A stretch of 64,000 bases of DNA. Origin: an uncultured Pseudomonas sp. (GTDB taxonomy: Bacteria; Pseudomonadota; Gammaproteobacteria; Pseudomonadales; Pseudomonadaceae). Under the pieces are notes generated by a model. It was not told the origin of the DNA, did no database searches, and saw nothing but the letters and a program-made list of their open reading frames with translations. Position 1 is the stretch's first letter; each line of letters starts with the position of its first letter. Below, in pieces: positions 17,584 to 25,876 of this stretch. The DNA lies in contig NZ_OX044366.1 of NCBI RefSeq assembly GCF_943846705.1, positions 1,798,001 to 1,862,000 on the forward strand, read 5' to 3'. Made by a program: the position numbers and the translations under genes.

Positions 17584-18597
17584 ATGGAGAATAACCAGCC
17601 GATTATCGTCAAGCGGGTCAAGAAGGTTGCTGGTGGCCATCACGGTGGTGCCTGGAAAATCGCCTTTGCTGACTTTGCCGTCGCGATGATGGCGTTCTTT
17701 ATGGTGATGTGGCTGATGTCATCGGCTACGCCCGAGCAGAAAAAACTCATCTCCGGCTACTTTCAAGACCCCGTCGGCTTTTCCGAAAGTGCCAGTCCTT
17801 ATGTGATCGACCTCGGTGGCACGCCTACGCCAGCTCCGGATAAAACCCTGAATCCCGAGGCCAAAGATGACGACGATCCGGCCGGTGAGGCGCAAGGCGA
17901 AATCGATCAACAGCAAGCCGAGTCGATCGCCGAAGAAGTTGAGCGCGAGCGCCTGGAGTTGTTGCTGCAGGAGCTGCAGAACAAGGTTGAGGAAAACCCT
18001 CAGTTGCAGAACTTCAAGGATCAAATTCTTTTCGAAATCACCCAGGACGGCCTGCGCATCCAGATTATGGACGCTGAGAACCGGCCGATGTTTGCCTCCG
18101 GTAGCGCGCGCTTGCAACCCTACTTCGAGGACATCTTGCTGGCGTTGACCGATACCATTGCGGCGGTGCCGAACAAGATCAGTGTCAGCGGCCATACCGA
18201 TGCCCAGCCCTTTGTCGGGCGTGGTGGCTACGGTAACTGGGAGCTGTCCGCGGATCGTGCCAATGCGGCGCGGCGAGTGCTGATAGCCGGCGGTTATGCC
18301 GACAGTCAGGTGGCGCGGGTGGTGGGGTACGCCTCTTCGGCGTTGTTTGATCGAGAGAGCCCGCTCAACCCGGTTAACCGGCGTATCGATATCGTGGTGC
18401 TGACCAAGAAAGCCCAGCGGGCTATCGAGGGTGATGCAAGCGGTGATGCGCCTAAAGAGCCTGCCGCTCCGGCTGCCGCTCCGGCTGGCGTGCCGGAACC
18501 GAGGGCGCCGGCCGCCCCGTTACCCGATGAACCGTTGCGTGAGCGGCTGAATATTTTCGAGGACGGCGTGCTCCGGTTCGATCAGCCGGCAGAATAG
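17584..18597 (+). CDS. motB: Flagellar motor stator protein MotB
   Basis: MotB has 337 residues. The short cytoplasmic N-terminus (KRVKKVAGGHHGGAWK) precedes one membrane helix with the proton-accepting Asp30 (IAFADFAVAMMAFFMV). A periplasmic linker rich in Glu/Gln follows, including a predicted coiled-coil around 115-145. The OmpA-like peptidoglycan-binding domain follows (VSGHTDAQPF and RRIDIVVL). A Pro/Ala-rich tail follows (KEPAAPAAAPAGVPEP). It is co-transcribed with motA, ahead of a near-perfect palindromic terminator. Confidence 0.96.
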   Translation: MENNQPIIVKRVKKVAGGHHGGAWKIAFADFAVAMMAFFMVMWLMSSATPEQKKLISGYFQDPVGFSESASPYVIDLGGTPTPAPDKTLNPEAKDDDDPAGEAQGEIDQQQAESIAEEVERERLELLLQELQNKVEENPQLQNFKDQILFEITQDGLRIQIMDAENRPMFASGSARLQPYFEDILLALTDTIAAVPNKISVSGHTDAQPFVGRGGYGNWELSADRANAARRVLIAGGYADSQVARVVGYASSALFDRESPLNPVNRRIDIVVLTKKAQRAIEGDASGDAPKEPAAPAAAPAGVPEPRAPAAPLPDEPLRERLNIFEDGVLRFDQPAE

Positions 18598-18615
18598 GAT
18601 TCAAGGCTAAACAGA

Positions 18616-18642
18616 AGGCCGCGACATGTCGCGGCCTTTTTT
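18616..18642 (+). terminator. Terminator of motAB
   Basis: The 22-base sequence at 18616-18637 is a perfect palindrome (AGGCCGCGACA and its complement) followed by T6. It lies 19 bases after the motB stop. Confidence 0.9.
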
Positions 18643-18697
18643 GTTGATGACCTGCCATCCCTGGCGGCCACCCTGTTGGCCGTCGCGGCGCGACGTT

Positions 18698-18720
18698 AAA
18701 AATCGCTCCCGGCGATTTTT
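18698..18720 (-). terminator. Terminator of rsgA
   Basis: A nine-base stem AAAAATCGC/GCGATTTTT with a five-base loop overlaps the last base of the rsgA stop codon. Read leftward it ends in T5. The stem is AT-rich, so the terminator may be leaky. Confidence 0.7.
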
Positions 18721-19751
18721 CAGTAGTCGGCTTCCGGCAGGCTGGCGAGGATTTGCCGGTAGCTGGCCATGCGCTGCGGGTGCAGGCGACCGTCTTCCAG
18801 AGCTTTGAGTAGGGCGCAGCCCGGCTCGCGGTCATGCTTGCAATCGCGGAAGCGGCATTGCCCGATCAACTCGCCGAATTCGATAAAACCGGCCTCGACG
18901 TCATCGCGGCTGACGTGCACCAGGCCAAACTCACGAATCCCCGGGGAGTCGATCAGCTCGCCGCCACCGGGGAAGTGGAACAGGCGTGCTGTGGTGGTGG
19001 TGTGAGTGCCCAGGCCGGAAAGCTCAGAAAGCGGGCCGACGCGGGTGTCGACGTCCGGTAGCAGGGTGTTGACCAACGATGACTTGCCGACCCCCGACTG
19101 GCCGACGAAGACGCTGACGTTGCCATCGAGCTGTTGCTTGAGCTGCTCCATGCCATCGCCGTGATGCGCCGATACTTCCAGCAGCGGGTAGCCCAGTTGG
19201 CGGTAAACGTCGAGCATGGCGTTAAGCGCGATACCATTTTGCTCGTCGATCAAGTCGGCCTTGTTCAGTAGCAGCAGTGGGCGGATGCCTGAGTGCTCGG
19301 CGGCCACCAAATAGCGGTCAATCAGATTGGCGTGCGGTTCTGGCAGCGGGGCGAAGACGATCACGATCAAATCGACGTTAGCCGCGACCGGTTTCAGCTG
19401 GCCACGGGTGTCCGGGCGGCACAGCTCGGTGCTGCGCGGCAGTTGCGCGACGATTACGCCAATGCCCTGGTTACCGGCGCGCCAGACGACCTGGTCACCG
19501 GTCACCATGGTTGGTAGGTTGGCGCGCAGGTGGCAGCGGAATACCTGGCCGGCCAGCTCGCCGTCCAATGCTTCAACCTCGATCTGCACGCCGAAGTGGG
19601 CAATCACCAAGCCAGTCTGTTCCGGGCCTAGATCGCCGCCTTCGAGAATTTGTACGGCCTGCGATTCGCGCTTAGCGGCGCGGGCGGCACGCTCGCCCTG
19701 GATTTTTTCGATACGCCAGTTTTGCCGGCGGTTGAGTTGGCGTTTGGCCAT
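18720..19751 (-). CDS. rsgA: Small ribosomal subunit biogenesis GTPase RsgA
   Basis: RsgA is a GTPase that helps mature the 30S subunit. The 343-residue protein has an OB-fold, then a circularly permuted GTPase domain with motif order G4 (LLNKADLID), G1 (GQSGVGKSSLVN) and G3 (DSPGIREFG). The C-terminal zinc finger is CRFRDCKHDREPGC. I chose the ATG at 19751 (MAKRQLNRRQNWR), preceded by CGGAAGCCCC. The frame extends nine codons further but has no good start signal there. It is the standard Pseudomonas neighbour of orn. Confidence 0.95.
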   Translation of the reverse strand: MAKRQLNRRQNWRIEKIQGERAARAAKRESQAVQILEGGDLGPEQTGLVIAHFGVQIEVEALDGELAGQVFRCHLRANLPTMVTGDQVVWRAGNQGIGVIVAQLPRSTELCRPDTRGQLKPVAANVDLIVIVFAPLPEPHANLIDRYLVAAEHSGIRPLLLLNKADLIDEQNGIALNAMLDVYRQLGYPLLEVSAHHGDGMEQLKQQLDGNVSVFVGQSGVGKSSLVNTLLPDVDTRVGPLSELSGLGTHTTTTARLFHFPGGGELIDSPGIREFGLVHVSRDDVEAGFIEFGELIGQCRFRDCKHDREPGCALLKALEDGRLHPQRMASYRQILASLPEADY

Positions 19752-19866
19752 GGGGCTTCCGAGAGTTGAATTGCGCAATAAACGGCCGCGAGTTTAGCAC
19801 GGGCTGCCAATTGAGCTGCTGGCGCGGCTAAACTGCGGCGTACTATCAATCTGTTGCGGGGTCGGC

Positions 19867-20640
19867 ATGCTGCGCGTTGTTCGGCAATACCCGGCGCTGC
19901 GGGCCTTGTGTGCGCAATTGGGCGCGACACTGCTGGTTGGCTTGGCGTTGTATCTGGTAGCGCAGGTGGCGCCCTGGCGGCCAACCTGGCTGGCGGTCGG
20001 CCTGACGCAAGGCTTGCTGGCTGCCGGGTTAGCCCGTTACCTCGGCTTGTCGCGCTGGTGGTGCGGGATGAACCTGCTGTTTGTGCCCGCGTTGCTGTTG
20101 GCCAGCGGTGCGCCGCTGCCGTCCTGGGTGTTTCTCGGCGGTTTCGTGCTGCTGCTGTTGCTTAACTGGAACAGTTTTGGCGAGCAAGTGCCGCTGTATC
20201 TGACCGGTGGTGGCGCGCGTAAAGAGTTGCTGGCGCTGCTGCAGCTACAGCCGAAGCATTTTCGGTTTATCGACCTGGGCTGTGGCCCGGCCGGAATGCT
20301 TTTGAGTCTGGCGCGGCAGTTCCCGCAGGCGCAATTTGTCGGGGTGGAAACCGCGCCGTTGTCGTTTGCGTTGGCCTGGTTGCGAGCCTTGGGTCGGAGC
20401 AACTGCCAGATCCGCTATGAAAACCTCTGGCGCACGGATTTGTCAGGCTTCGATGTGGTGTATTGCTTCCTCTCGCCTGCCCCCATGCCTGAGCTGTGGA
20501 CTAAGGCGCGCGCGCAGATGCCGCTTGGCAGTCTGCTGATCAGCAATACCTTCGAGGTACCCGGTCAGCCGCCCGATCAGCAAGTCGACTTGCATGACTG
20601 GCGCAAGTCGCGCCTGCTGCTGTGGCGCATGCGCGGCTAA
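19867..20640 (+). CDS. Membrane-anchored class I SAM-dependent methyltransferase
   Basis: This is a 257-residue protein with three to four hydrophobic segments in its first 105 residues (LGATLLVGLALYLVAQVA, LAVGLTQGLLAAGLARYL, LLFVPALLLASG, VFLGGFVLLLLLNW). A small Rossmann-type methyltransferase domain follows, with the SAM motif FIDLGCGPAGMLLSLA near residue 133 and a later acidic residue in VGVETAPLS. The substrate is unknown. Tethering suggests a lipid, quinone or membrane-protein target. It is divergent from rsgA and lies 125 bases before orn. Confidence 0.72.
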   Translation: MLRVVRQYPALRALCAQLGATLLVGLALYLVAQVAPWRPTWLAVGLTQGLLAAGLARYLGLSRWWCGMNLLFVPALLLASGAPLPSWVFLGGFVLLLLLNWNSFGEQVPLYLTGGGARKELLALLQLQPKHFRFIDLGCGPAGMLLSLARQFPQAQFVGVETAPLSFALAWLRALGRSNCQIRYENLWRTDLSGFDVVYCFLSPAPMPELWTKARAQMPLGSLLISNTFEVPGQPPDQQVDLHDWRKSRLLLWRMRG

Positions 20641-20765
20641 TTTATTCGTACAGTTCGTTGAAAAATGTAGCGAGCGACGGCTAGGCCGAGTTCAGCGCCG
20701 CATAGCCGAGCGCAGTAGTTTTTCGGCGGCCTGTTAAACTGTCGGCCTTAGCCGAGGATCCCCGC

Positions 20766-21308
20766 ATGCAGAACCCACAGAATTTGATCTGGATCGACCT
20801 GGAAATGACCGGTCTGGAGCCCGAAACAGACGTCATCATCGAGATGGCCACCATTGTGACCGACAGCAACCTGAACATCCTCGCTGAAGGGCCGGTGATT
20901 GCCGTGCACCAGAGTGATGAGCTGCTGGCTGGCATGGATGAGTGGAACACCCGCACTCACGGCGGCAGCGGGCTGACGCAGCGGGTGCGCGAGAGCAAGA
21001 TTGGCCCTGCCGAGGCCGAGGCCATGACCATCGCCTTTCTCGAGCAGTGGGTGCCGAAGGGTAAGTCGCCGATCTGCGGCAACAGTGTTGGTCAGGATCG
21101 GCGCTTCCTGTGCAAGTACATGCAGAATCTGGACGCCTATTTCCACTACCGCGCGCTGGATGTGTCGACCCTGAAAATCCTCGCGGGCTTGTGGGCGCCG
21201 CAGGTCAAGGAATCGTTCCACAAACAGGGTACACATAAGGCGCTGGACGACATTCGCGAGTCTATCGCTGAGCTGCAGCACTACCGTCAGCACTTGCTGA
21301 AGGTGTGA
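20766..21308 (+). CDS. orn: Oligoribonuclease
   Basis: Orn degrades 2-5 nucleotide RNA fragments. In Pseudomonas it also degrades pGpG, the breakdown product of c-di-GMP. The protein is 180 residues of the DEDDh family. It has the first acidic pair IWIDLEMTGL (Asp-x-Glu), the third Asp in CGNSVGQDRRFL, and the last motif HKALDDIRESI with the His and Asp. It starts with ATG at 20766 after GAGGATCCCCGC. A strong terminator follows its stop. Because pGpG turnover limits c-di-GMP decay, it may link functionally to the other c-di-GMP genes in this window. Confidence 0.97.
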   Translation: MQNPQNLIWIDLEMTGLEPETDVIIEMATIVTDSNLNILAEGPVIAVHQSDELLAGMDEWNTRTHGGSGLTQRVRESKIGPAEAEAMTIAFLEQWVPKGKSPICGNSVGQDRRFLCKYMQNLDAYFHYRALDVSTLKILAGLWAPQVKESFHKQGTHKALDDIRESIAELQHYRQHLLKV

Positions 21309-21316
21309 CATCCTTT

Positions 21317-21338
21317 AAAGCCCGCTTCGGCGGGCTTT
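21317..21338. terminator. Bidirectional terminator, orn/queG
   Basis: A stem AAAGCCCGC/GCGGGCTTT with a TTCG tetraloop lies between convergent orn and queG, with T4 on the right side. Confidence 0.88.
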
Positions 21339-21361
21339 TGTTTGTCTGGCAGTTGCGCGGC

Positions 21362-22423
21362 TTATAGGCCGTGTTGCGCCAGGGCCCATTCGACATGCTC
21401 GCGCACCAGCGCCGAAGGGTGTTCTCGGCGCGCTTTGAGCGCTTCCAGTACTGGAATGCTCGAGGGCGCGTTGCCCAGGCCAACCGCTAGGTTGCGCAGC
21501 CAGCGTTCGTAACCGGCGCGGCGCAGTGGAGAGCCCTCAGTGCGGCTGAGAAACTCGTCCTCGCTCCAGCAAAACAGCTCGGCCAGTGCGGCATTATCCA
21601 GGCTGTGACGCGGCTGGAAGTCGCTTTGCTCGGTGGGTTTGGCAAAGCGGTTCCACGGGCAGACCATTTGGCAGTCATCACAGCCGAATACCCGGTTGCC
21701 GATCGGTGCACGCAGCTCGACAGGAATGGGGCCTTTGAGTTCGATGGTCAGGTAGGAAATACAGCGCCGCGCATCCAGCACATAAGGGCCGACGAAGGCC
21801 GTAGTGGGGCAGATGTCCATGCAGGCGGTGCAACGGCCGCAGTGTTCGCTGCTGTGCGGCTCATCCACCGGTAGCGGCAGGTCGACAAACAGCTCGCCAA
21901 GGAAGAAATAACTGCCGGCTTTGCGGTTGAGCACCAGGGTGTTTTTGCCGATCCAGCCAAGCCCGGCCTGCTCGGCGATGGCTTTTTCCAGCACCGGGGC
22001 GCTGTCGACGAAGGCGCGAAAGCCAAAGGGGCCGATTTGCTGCTGAATACGCTCAGCTAATTGCTGCAGGCGTTTGCGAATCAATTTGTGGTAGTCGCGG
22101 CCCAGGGCATAGCGCGATACATACGCCTTCTCCGGTTGGGCGAGGCGCTTGGCCATCTGCGTGTCGCCGGGCAGGTAGTCCATGCGCAGCGAGACCACGC
22201 GCAGGGTCCCGGGCACCAGTTCGTCCGGGTGCGAGCGTTTGCTGCCGTGGGCCGCCATGTAGTCCATCTCGCCCTGGTAGCCGGCCTCCAGCCAGCGCTG
22301 CAGGTGCGCCTCGTGCTCGCCCAGCTGCACGTCGGCAATCCCGACCTGTTGGAAGCCCAGCTCGCGGCCCCAGTCTTTGATCGATTGGGCGAGGGCGGCA
22401 AGGTCGAGGGCAGCGCTGTTCAT
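21362..22423 (-). CDS. queG: Epoxyqueuosine reductase
   Basis: QueG makes queuosine in the wobble position of tRNAs from epoxyqueuosine, using cobalamin. The 353-residue protein carries two ferredoxin-like 4Fe-4S motifs: CGRCTACMDICP and, further on, CDDCQMVCPWN. The segment DSAPVLEKAIAEQAGLGWIG is the conserved catalytic and cobalamin region. I chose the ATG at 22423 (MNSAALDLAAL). The frame remains open 105 codons further, overlapping nnr, and that part does not resemble the family. It is divergent from nnr with a 60-base gap. Confidence 0.95.
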   Translation of the reverse strand: MNSAALDLAALAQSIKDWGRELGFQQVGIADVQLGEHEAHLQRWLEAGYQGEMDYMAAHGSKRSHPDELVPGTLRVVSLRMDYLPGDTQMAKRLAQPEKAYVSRYALGRDYHKLIRKRLQQLAERIQQQIGPFGFRAFVDSAPVLEKAIAEQAGLGWIGKNTLVLNRKAGSYFFLGELFVDLPLPVDEPHSSEHCGRCTACMDICPTTAFVGPYVLDARRCISYLTIELKGPIPVELRAPIGNRVFGCDDCQMVCPWNRFAKPTEQSDFQPRHSLDNAALAELFCWSEDEFLSRTEGSPLRRAGYERWLRNLAVGLGNAPSSIPVLEALKARREHPSALVREHVEWALAQHGL

Positions 22424-22453
22424 ATGAAGACGAGTAACCGGAGCGGAGGTGGG

Positions 22454-22459
22454 TATAAT
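22454..22459 (+). promoter_or_regulatory. Possible -10 element upstream of nnr
   Basis: A perfect TATAAT lies 25 bases before the nnr ATG in the 60-base gap from queG. No convincing -35 hexamer is present at 16-18 bases, so the call rests on the -10 alone. Confidence 0.4.
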
Positions 22460-22483
22460 TCTGCCAGACATCGGAGCCCACGC

Positions 22484-23983
22484 ATGCCGCATTCTCCTGA
22501 CAATCTTCCTCAGCCTCTTTACAGTGCCGCGCAAATGCGCGAGCTGGATGCGCGGCTGATCGCTGCCGGTACGCCGGGTTTCGAGCTGATGAGTCGCGCA
22601 GCGCATGCCATTTGGCGGGCGCTGCGCAGGCGCTGGCCGGATGCGGGCGTGCTGACCGTGCTGGCCGGGCGCGGCAACAATGCCGGTGACGGTTACCTGG
22701 TTGCGGCGCTGGCGTTGCGTGCGGGCTGGCGGGTGCAAGTGCTGGCGGTCGGGGAGGCCGCCCAGTTGCAGGGTGATGCCGCATCGGCGCGCGATCAGGC
22801 GATTGCGGCCGGCGTGTCGGTTCAGTCTTGGGCTGAGTGTGCCGAGTTGCGCGGTGTGGTCTTGGATGCCTTGCTCGGCACCGGCTTGCAGGGCGCGGTG
22901 CGTGAGCCCTATGCCCAGGCTATCCGCCTGTTGAATGCCAGTGGCTTGCCGGTGCTGGCGGTGGACATCCCTTCCGGGCTTTGTGCCGATACCGGTCAGG
23001 CGCTAGGCGTTGCGGTGCGTGCCGAGCTGACGCTGACCCTGATCGGGCTGAAAGTGGGGCTGTTTACCGGGCAGGCGGCGGATTGTCGGGGTGAGCTGCA
23101 TTTCGATGATCTGCAGGCCGATGGTCAGATTGTCGACGCGCAAGCGTACACCGCGCAGCGACTGGTGCAGGCAGGATTGCCCCAGCTGCCGGCGCGCTCA
23201 TGCGGCGTGCATAAGGGCCAGTTAGGGCATGTGCTGGTGGTCGGCGGTGAGCGTGGCTTTGCCGGTGCGGGCTTGCTGGCTGCGCAAAGTGCGCTGCGCG
23301 CCGGTGCCGGTTTGGTCAGCCTGGCGACGCGCAGTGAGCACCTGCCGGCGGCGCAGGCACGTTTGCCTGAGGTGATGGCGGTCGGCGTTGCTTCGGCCAA
23401 CCAGTTGCTGGCCTTGGCTGCTAAAGCCAGTGTCTGGGTGGTTGGGCCGGGGCTTGGCCAGGGGGCATGGGCGCGCAGCTTGCTGTCAGCGGCGGCGGTC
23501 AGTGGCGGGTCGCAGGTTTGGGATGCCGACGCACTGAACCTGCTGGCGCAAGCAGCGGTCCAGTTGCCCACTGCTGTGGTGCTCACGCCGCACCCTGGCG
23601 AAGCAGCGCGGTTATTGGGCATCAGCAATGCCGAGGTGCAGGCGGATCGCCCGGCGGCGGCGCGCGCGTTGGCGCAGCGTTATCAGGCGATTTGTGTGTT
23701 GAAAGGTGCGGGCACTTTGATCGCTGCGGCAGATGGTGGGCTGTGGCTGTGTGATCGTGGTCATCCGGTCATGGCGGGTGCGGGGTTGGGGGATGTGTTG
23801 GCGGGCTTTGTCGGTGCGCTGCTGGCGCAAGGCCTGCCCGCGTTGGCGGCGGCCAAGCTGGCGGTCTATCTGCATGCCTGTGCCGGTGAGCGGCTGGCAG
23901 TGCAGGGCCGTGGCCTGGCCGCCGGCGATTTGTGTGCGGTTATTCGTGAATTATTGCAGGAGCAGTCTGCGTGTCTGAATTAG
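22484..23983 (+). CDS. nnr: Bifunctional NAD(P)H-hydrate epimerase/dehydratase
   Basis: This enzyme repairs damaged NADH and NADPH hydrates. The protein is 499 residues, a fusion of the YjeF-N epimerase (1 to about 215, with LAGRGNNAGDGYLVA) and the ADP-dependent dehydratase (about 225-499, with GHVLVVGGERGFAGAG, WDADALNLL, LTPHPGEAARLL and AGAGLGDVLAG). I chose the ATG at 22484, preceded by CGGAGCC. The frame is open leftward over queG but that part is antisense noise. It overlaps tsaE by 13 bases and begins the nnr-tsaE-amiB-mutL-miaA-hfq-hflX series. Confidence 0.95.
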   Translation: MPHSPDNLPQPLYSAAQMRELDARLIAAGTPGFELMSRAAHAIWRALRRRWPDAGVLTVLAGRGNNAGDGYLVAALALRAGWRVQVLAVGEAAQLQGDAASARDQAIAAGVSVQSWAECAELRGVVLDALLGTGLQGAVREPYAQAIRLLNASGLPVLAVDIPSGLCADTGQALGVAVRAELTLTLIGLKVGLFTGQAADCRGELHFDDLQADGQIVDAQAYTAQRLVQAGLPQLPARSCGVHKGQLGHVLVVGGERGFAGAGLLAAQSALRAGAGLVSLATRSEHLPAAQARLPEVMAVGVASANQLLALAAKASVWVVGPGLGQGAWARSLLSAAAVSGGSQVWDADALNLLAQAAVQLPTAVVLTPHPGEAARLLGISNAEVQADRPAAARALAQRYQAICVLKGAGTLIAAADGGLWLCDRGHPVMAGAGLGDVLAGFVGALLAQGLPALAAAKLAVYLHACAGERLAVQGRGLAAGDLCAVIRELLQEQSACLN

Positions 23984-24438
23984 AACTGTTTGTCGCCGAC
24001 GAAGAGGCGATGCTGGCGCTGGGTGCGCGGATTGCCGAGGCGAGTGGTGGCACTGGCTTGATCTATCTGCATGGCGATCTCGGTGCCGGAAAAACCACCT
24101 TGTCGCGCGGGATTATTCGTGGCCTAGGTCATGTCGGCGCAGTGAAAAGCCCGACCTTTACCCTGGTTGAACCCTACGAGATAGGCGTGCTGCGGGCCTT
24201 TCACTTCGACCTCTACCGCCTGGTGGATGCCGAGGAGTTGGAGTACCTGGGCGTTCGCGACTATTTCGACGGCAATGCTTTATGCCTGGTCGAGTGGCCG
24301 CAGCGCGGTGCCGGCGTTTTGCCAAAGGCCGACATGGACATTACCATTAGCCCGCAAGGGGCTGGCCGAGCGCTGCGGTTGCAGGCGCAAGGCGAGCGCG
24401 GCACCGCCTGGTGCGCCGCGTTGGCCATCGGGGCATGA
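23971..24438 (+). CDS. tsaE: tRNA threonylcarbamoyladenosine biosynthesis ATPase
   Basis: TsaE is the ATPase that helps the TsaB-TsaD complex install t6A at position 37 of ANN-decoding tRNAs. The protein is 155 residues, with Walker A GDLGAGKTTLSRG at about residue 36 and the switch region SPTFTLVEPYE. The family motif FDLYRLVDAEELEYLG follows. The start is GTG at 23971 within the last codons of nnr (13-base overlap), next to AGGAGCAGTC. A 7-base gap leads to amiB. Confidence 0.95.
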   Translation: MSELELFVADEEAMLALGARIAEASGGTGLIYLHGDLGAGKTTLSRGIIRGLGHVGAVKSPTFTLVEPYEIGVLRAFHFDLYRLVDAEELEYLGVRDYFDGNALCLVEWPQRGAGVLPKADMDITISPQGAGRALRLQAQGERGTAWCAALAIGA

Positions 24439-24445
24439 ATCAATT

Positions 24446-25876
24446 ATGGGGTTGGCTATGCGCATAAGCGCGCGTTTCATCGCAATTGGAGTGGCATTGG
24501 TGGGCTTGGCCGCTGATGTAATGGCCGCTTCGGATGTGCGCAGTGTGCGGCTGTGGCGTGCGCCGGATAACACCCGCCTGGTGTTTGACTTGTCCGGGCC
24601 GGTACAGCACAGCGTGTTCCAGCTGTCTGCGCCCAACCGCATCGTTATTGATGTGAATGGTGCCAAGCTGGCGACCAATCTTGAACAGCTGGCCCTGAGC
24701 AATACGCCCATTACCGGTGTGCGTTCGGCCCAGCGTACCCCGGAAGACTTGCGAGTGGTGATTGATCTCTCGGCAGCGGTCACGCCGAAAAGCTTCACCC
24801 TGGCGCCTAATCAGCAATACGGTCATCGCCTGGTGGTTGATCTGTTTGATCAGGAGTCGGGCGCTGCACCTAGCCTGCCGTCTACCAGCGTGGCGACTGC
24901 GCCTCAGGTGCCGGTCACGCCGACGCAAGCGCCGCCCAAGTTGACCCCAGTACCCAATGGCAAGCGCGATATCGTGATTGCCATCGATGCCGGCCATGGC
25001 GGCGAAGACCCGGGCGCGCTGTCGCCAGTCAAGGGCCAGTATGAAAAGCATGTGACCCTGGCGATTGCTAAGGAGCTGCAGCGTCAGATCAATGCCGAGA
25101 AGGGCTTCCGGGCTGAGCTGGTGCGCACTGGCGATTACTTTATTCCGCTGCGCAAACGCACCGAGATCGCCCGCAAGAAGGGCGCGGATCTATTTGTGTC
25201 TATTCACGCCGATGCCGCGCCGCGTGCCGCAGCCTTTGGTGCCTCGGTGTATGCCCTGTCGGACCGTGGTGCCACCTCGGAAACCGCACGCTGGCTGGCT
25301 GACTCGGAAAACCAGTCTGACCTGATCGGTGGTGCCGGTAACGTCAGTCTGGATGACAAGGACCGCATGCTCGCCGGTGTGCTGCTCGATTTGTCGATGA
25401 CCGCATCGCTGTCCTCCAGCCTCAACGTCGGCAATAAAGTGCTGGGTAATATGGGCCGGATCACCCCGCTGCATAAGCGCCGGGTGGAGCAGGCTGGCTT
25501 TATGGTGCTGAAGTCGCCGGATATTCCGTCGATCCTGGTGGAAACCGGGTTCATCTCCAATCCCAATGAAGCGCGCAAGCTGGCCAGCGCCAGTCACCAA
25601 CAGGCGCTGGGGCGTTCGATCCTTACCGGGGTGCGGCAGTTCTTCCATGAGAATCCGCCGCCTGGCACCTATGTGGCCTGGTTGCGCGACAGCGGCAAAA
25701 TCACCCTGGGGCCACGCGAGCATGTGGTCAGCTCGGGGGAAAGCCTGGCGCTGATTGCCCAGCGTTATCAGATCAATCTGGCGACACTGCGCAGTGCCAA
25801 CTCGTTAAAAACAGACGTTATTAAAGTGGGGCAACGTATTCAAATTCCTGCGACTGCTCTGGCTGCACAGCCATGA
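24446..25876 (+). CDS. amiB: N-acetylmuramoyl-L-alanine amidase
   Basis: AmiB cleaves peptide stems from peptidoglycan during cell separation. The protein is about 476 residues. It has a signal peptide (to VMAASD), an N-terminal AMIN domain for septal targeting (about 30-130), a Pro/Thr/Val-rich linker (about 140-170), and the amidase_3 zinc domain (IVIAIDAGHGGEDPGA with the first His; SIHADAAP with another; VETGFISNPNE with the catalytic Glu). A C-terminal LysM domain closes it (VVSSGESLALIAQRYQ). I give the ATG at 24446. An ATG four codons on (24458) has a better-placed GGGG and may be the real start. It overlaps mutL by four bases. Confidence 0.95.
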   Translation: MGLAMRISARFIAIGVALVGLAADVMAASDVRSVRLWRAPDNTRLVFDLSGPVQHSVFQLSAPNRIVIDVNGAKLATNLEQLALSNTPITGVRSAQRTPEDLRVVIDLSAAVTPKSFTLAPNQQYGHRLVVDLFDQESGAAPSLPSTSVATAPQVPVTPTQAPPKLTPVPNGKRDIVIAIDAGHGGEDPGALSPVKGQYEKHVTLAIAKELQRQINAEKGFRAELVRTGDYFIPLRKRTEIARKKGADLFVSIHADAAPRAAAFGASVYALSDRGATSETARWLADSENQSDLIGGAGNVSLDDKDRMLAGVLLDLSMTASLSSSLNVGNKVLGNMGRITPLHKRRVEQAGFMVLKSPDIPSILVETGFISNPNEARKLASASHQQALGRSILTGVRQFFHENPPPGTYVAWLRDSGKITLGPREHVVSSGESLALIAQRYQINLATLRSANSLKTDVIKVGQRIQIPATALAAQP

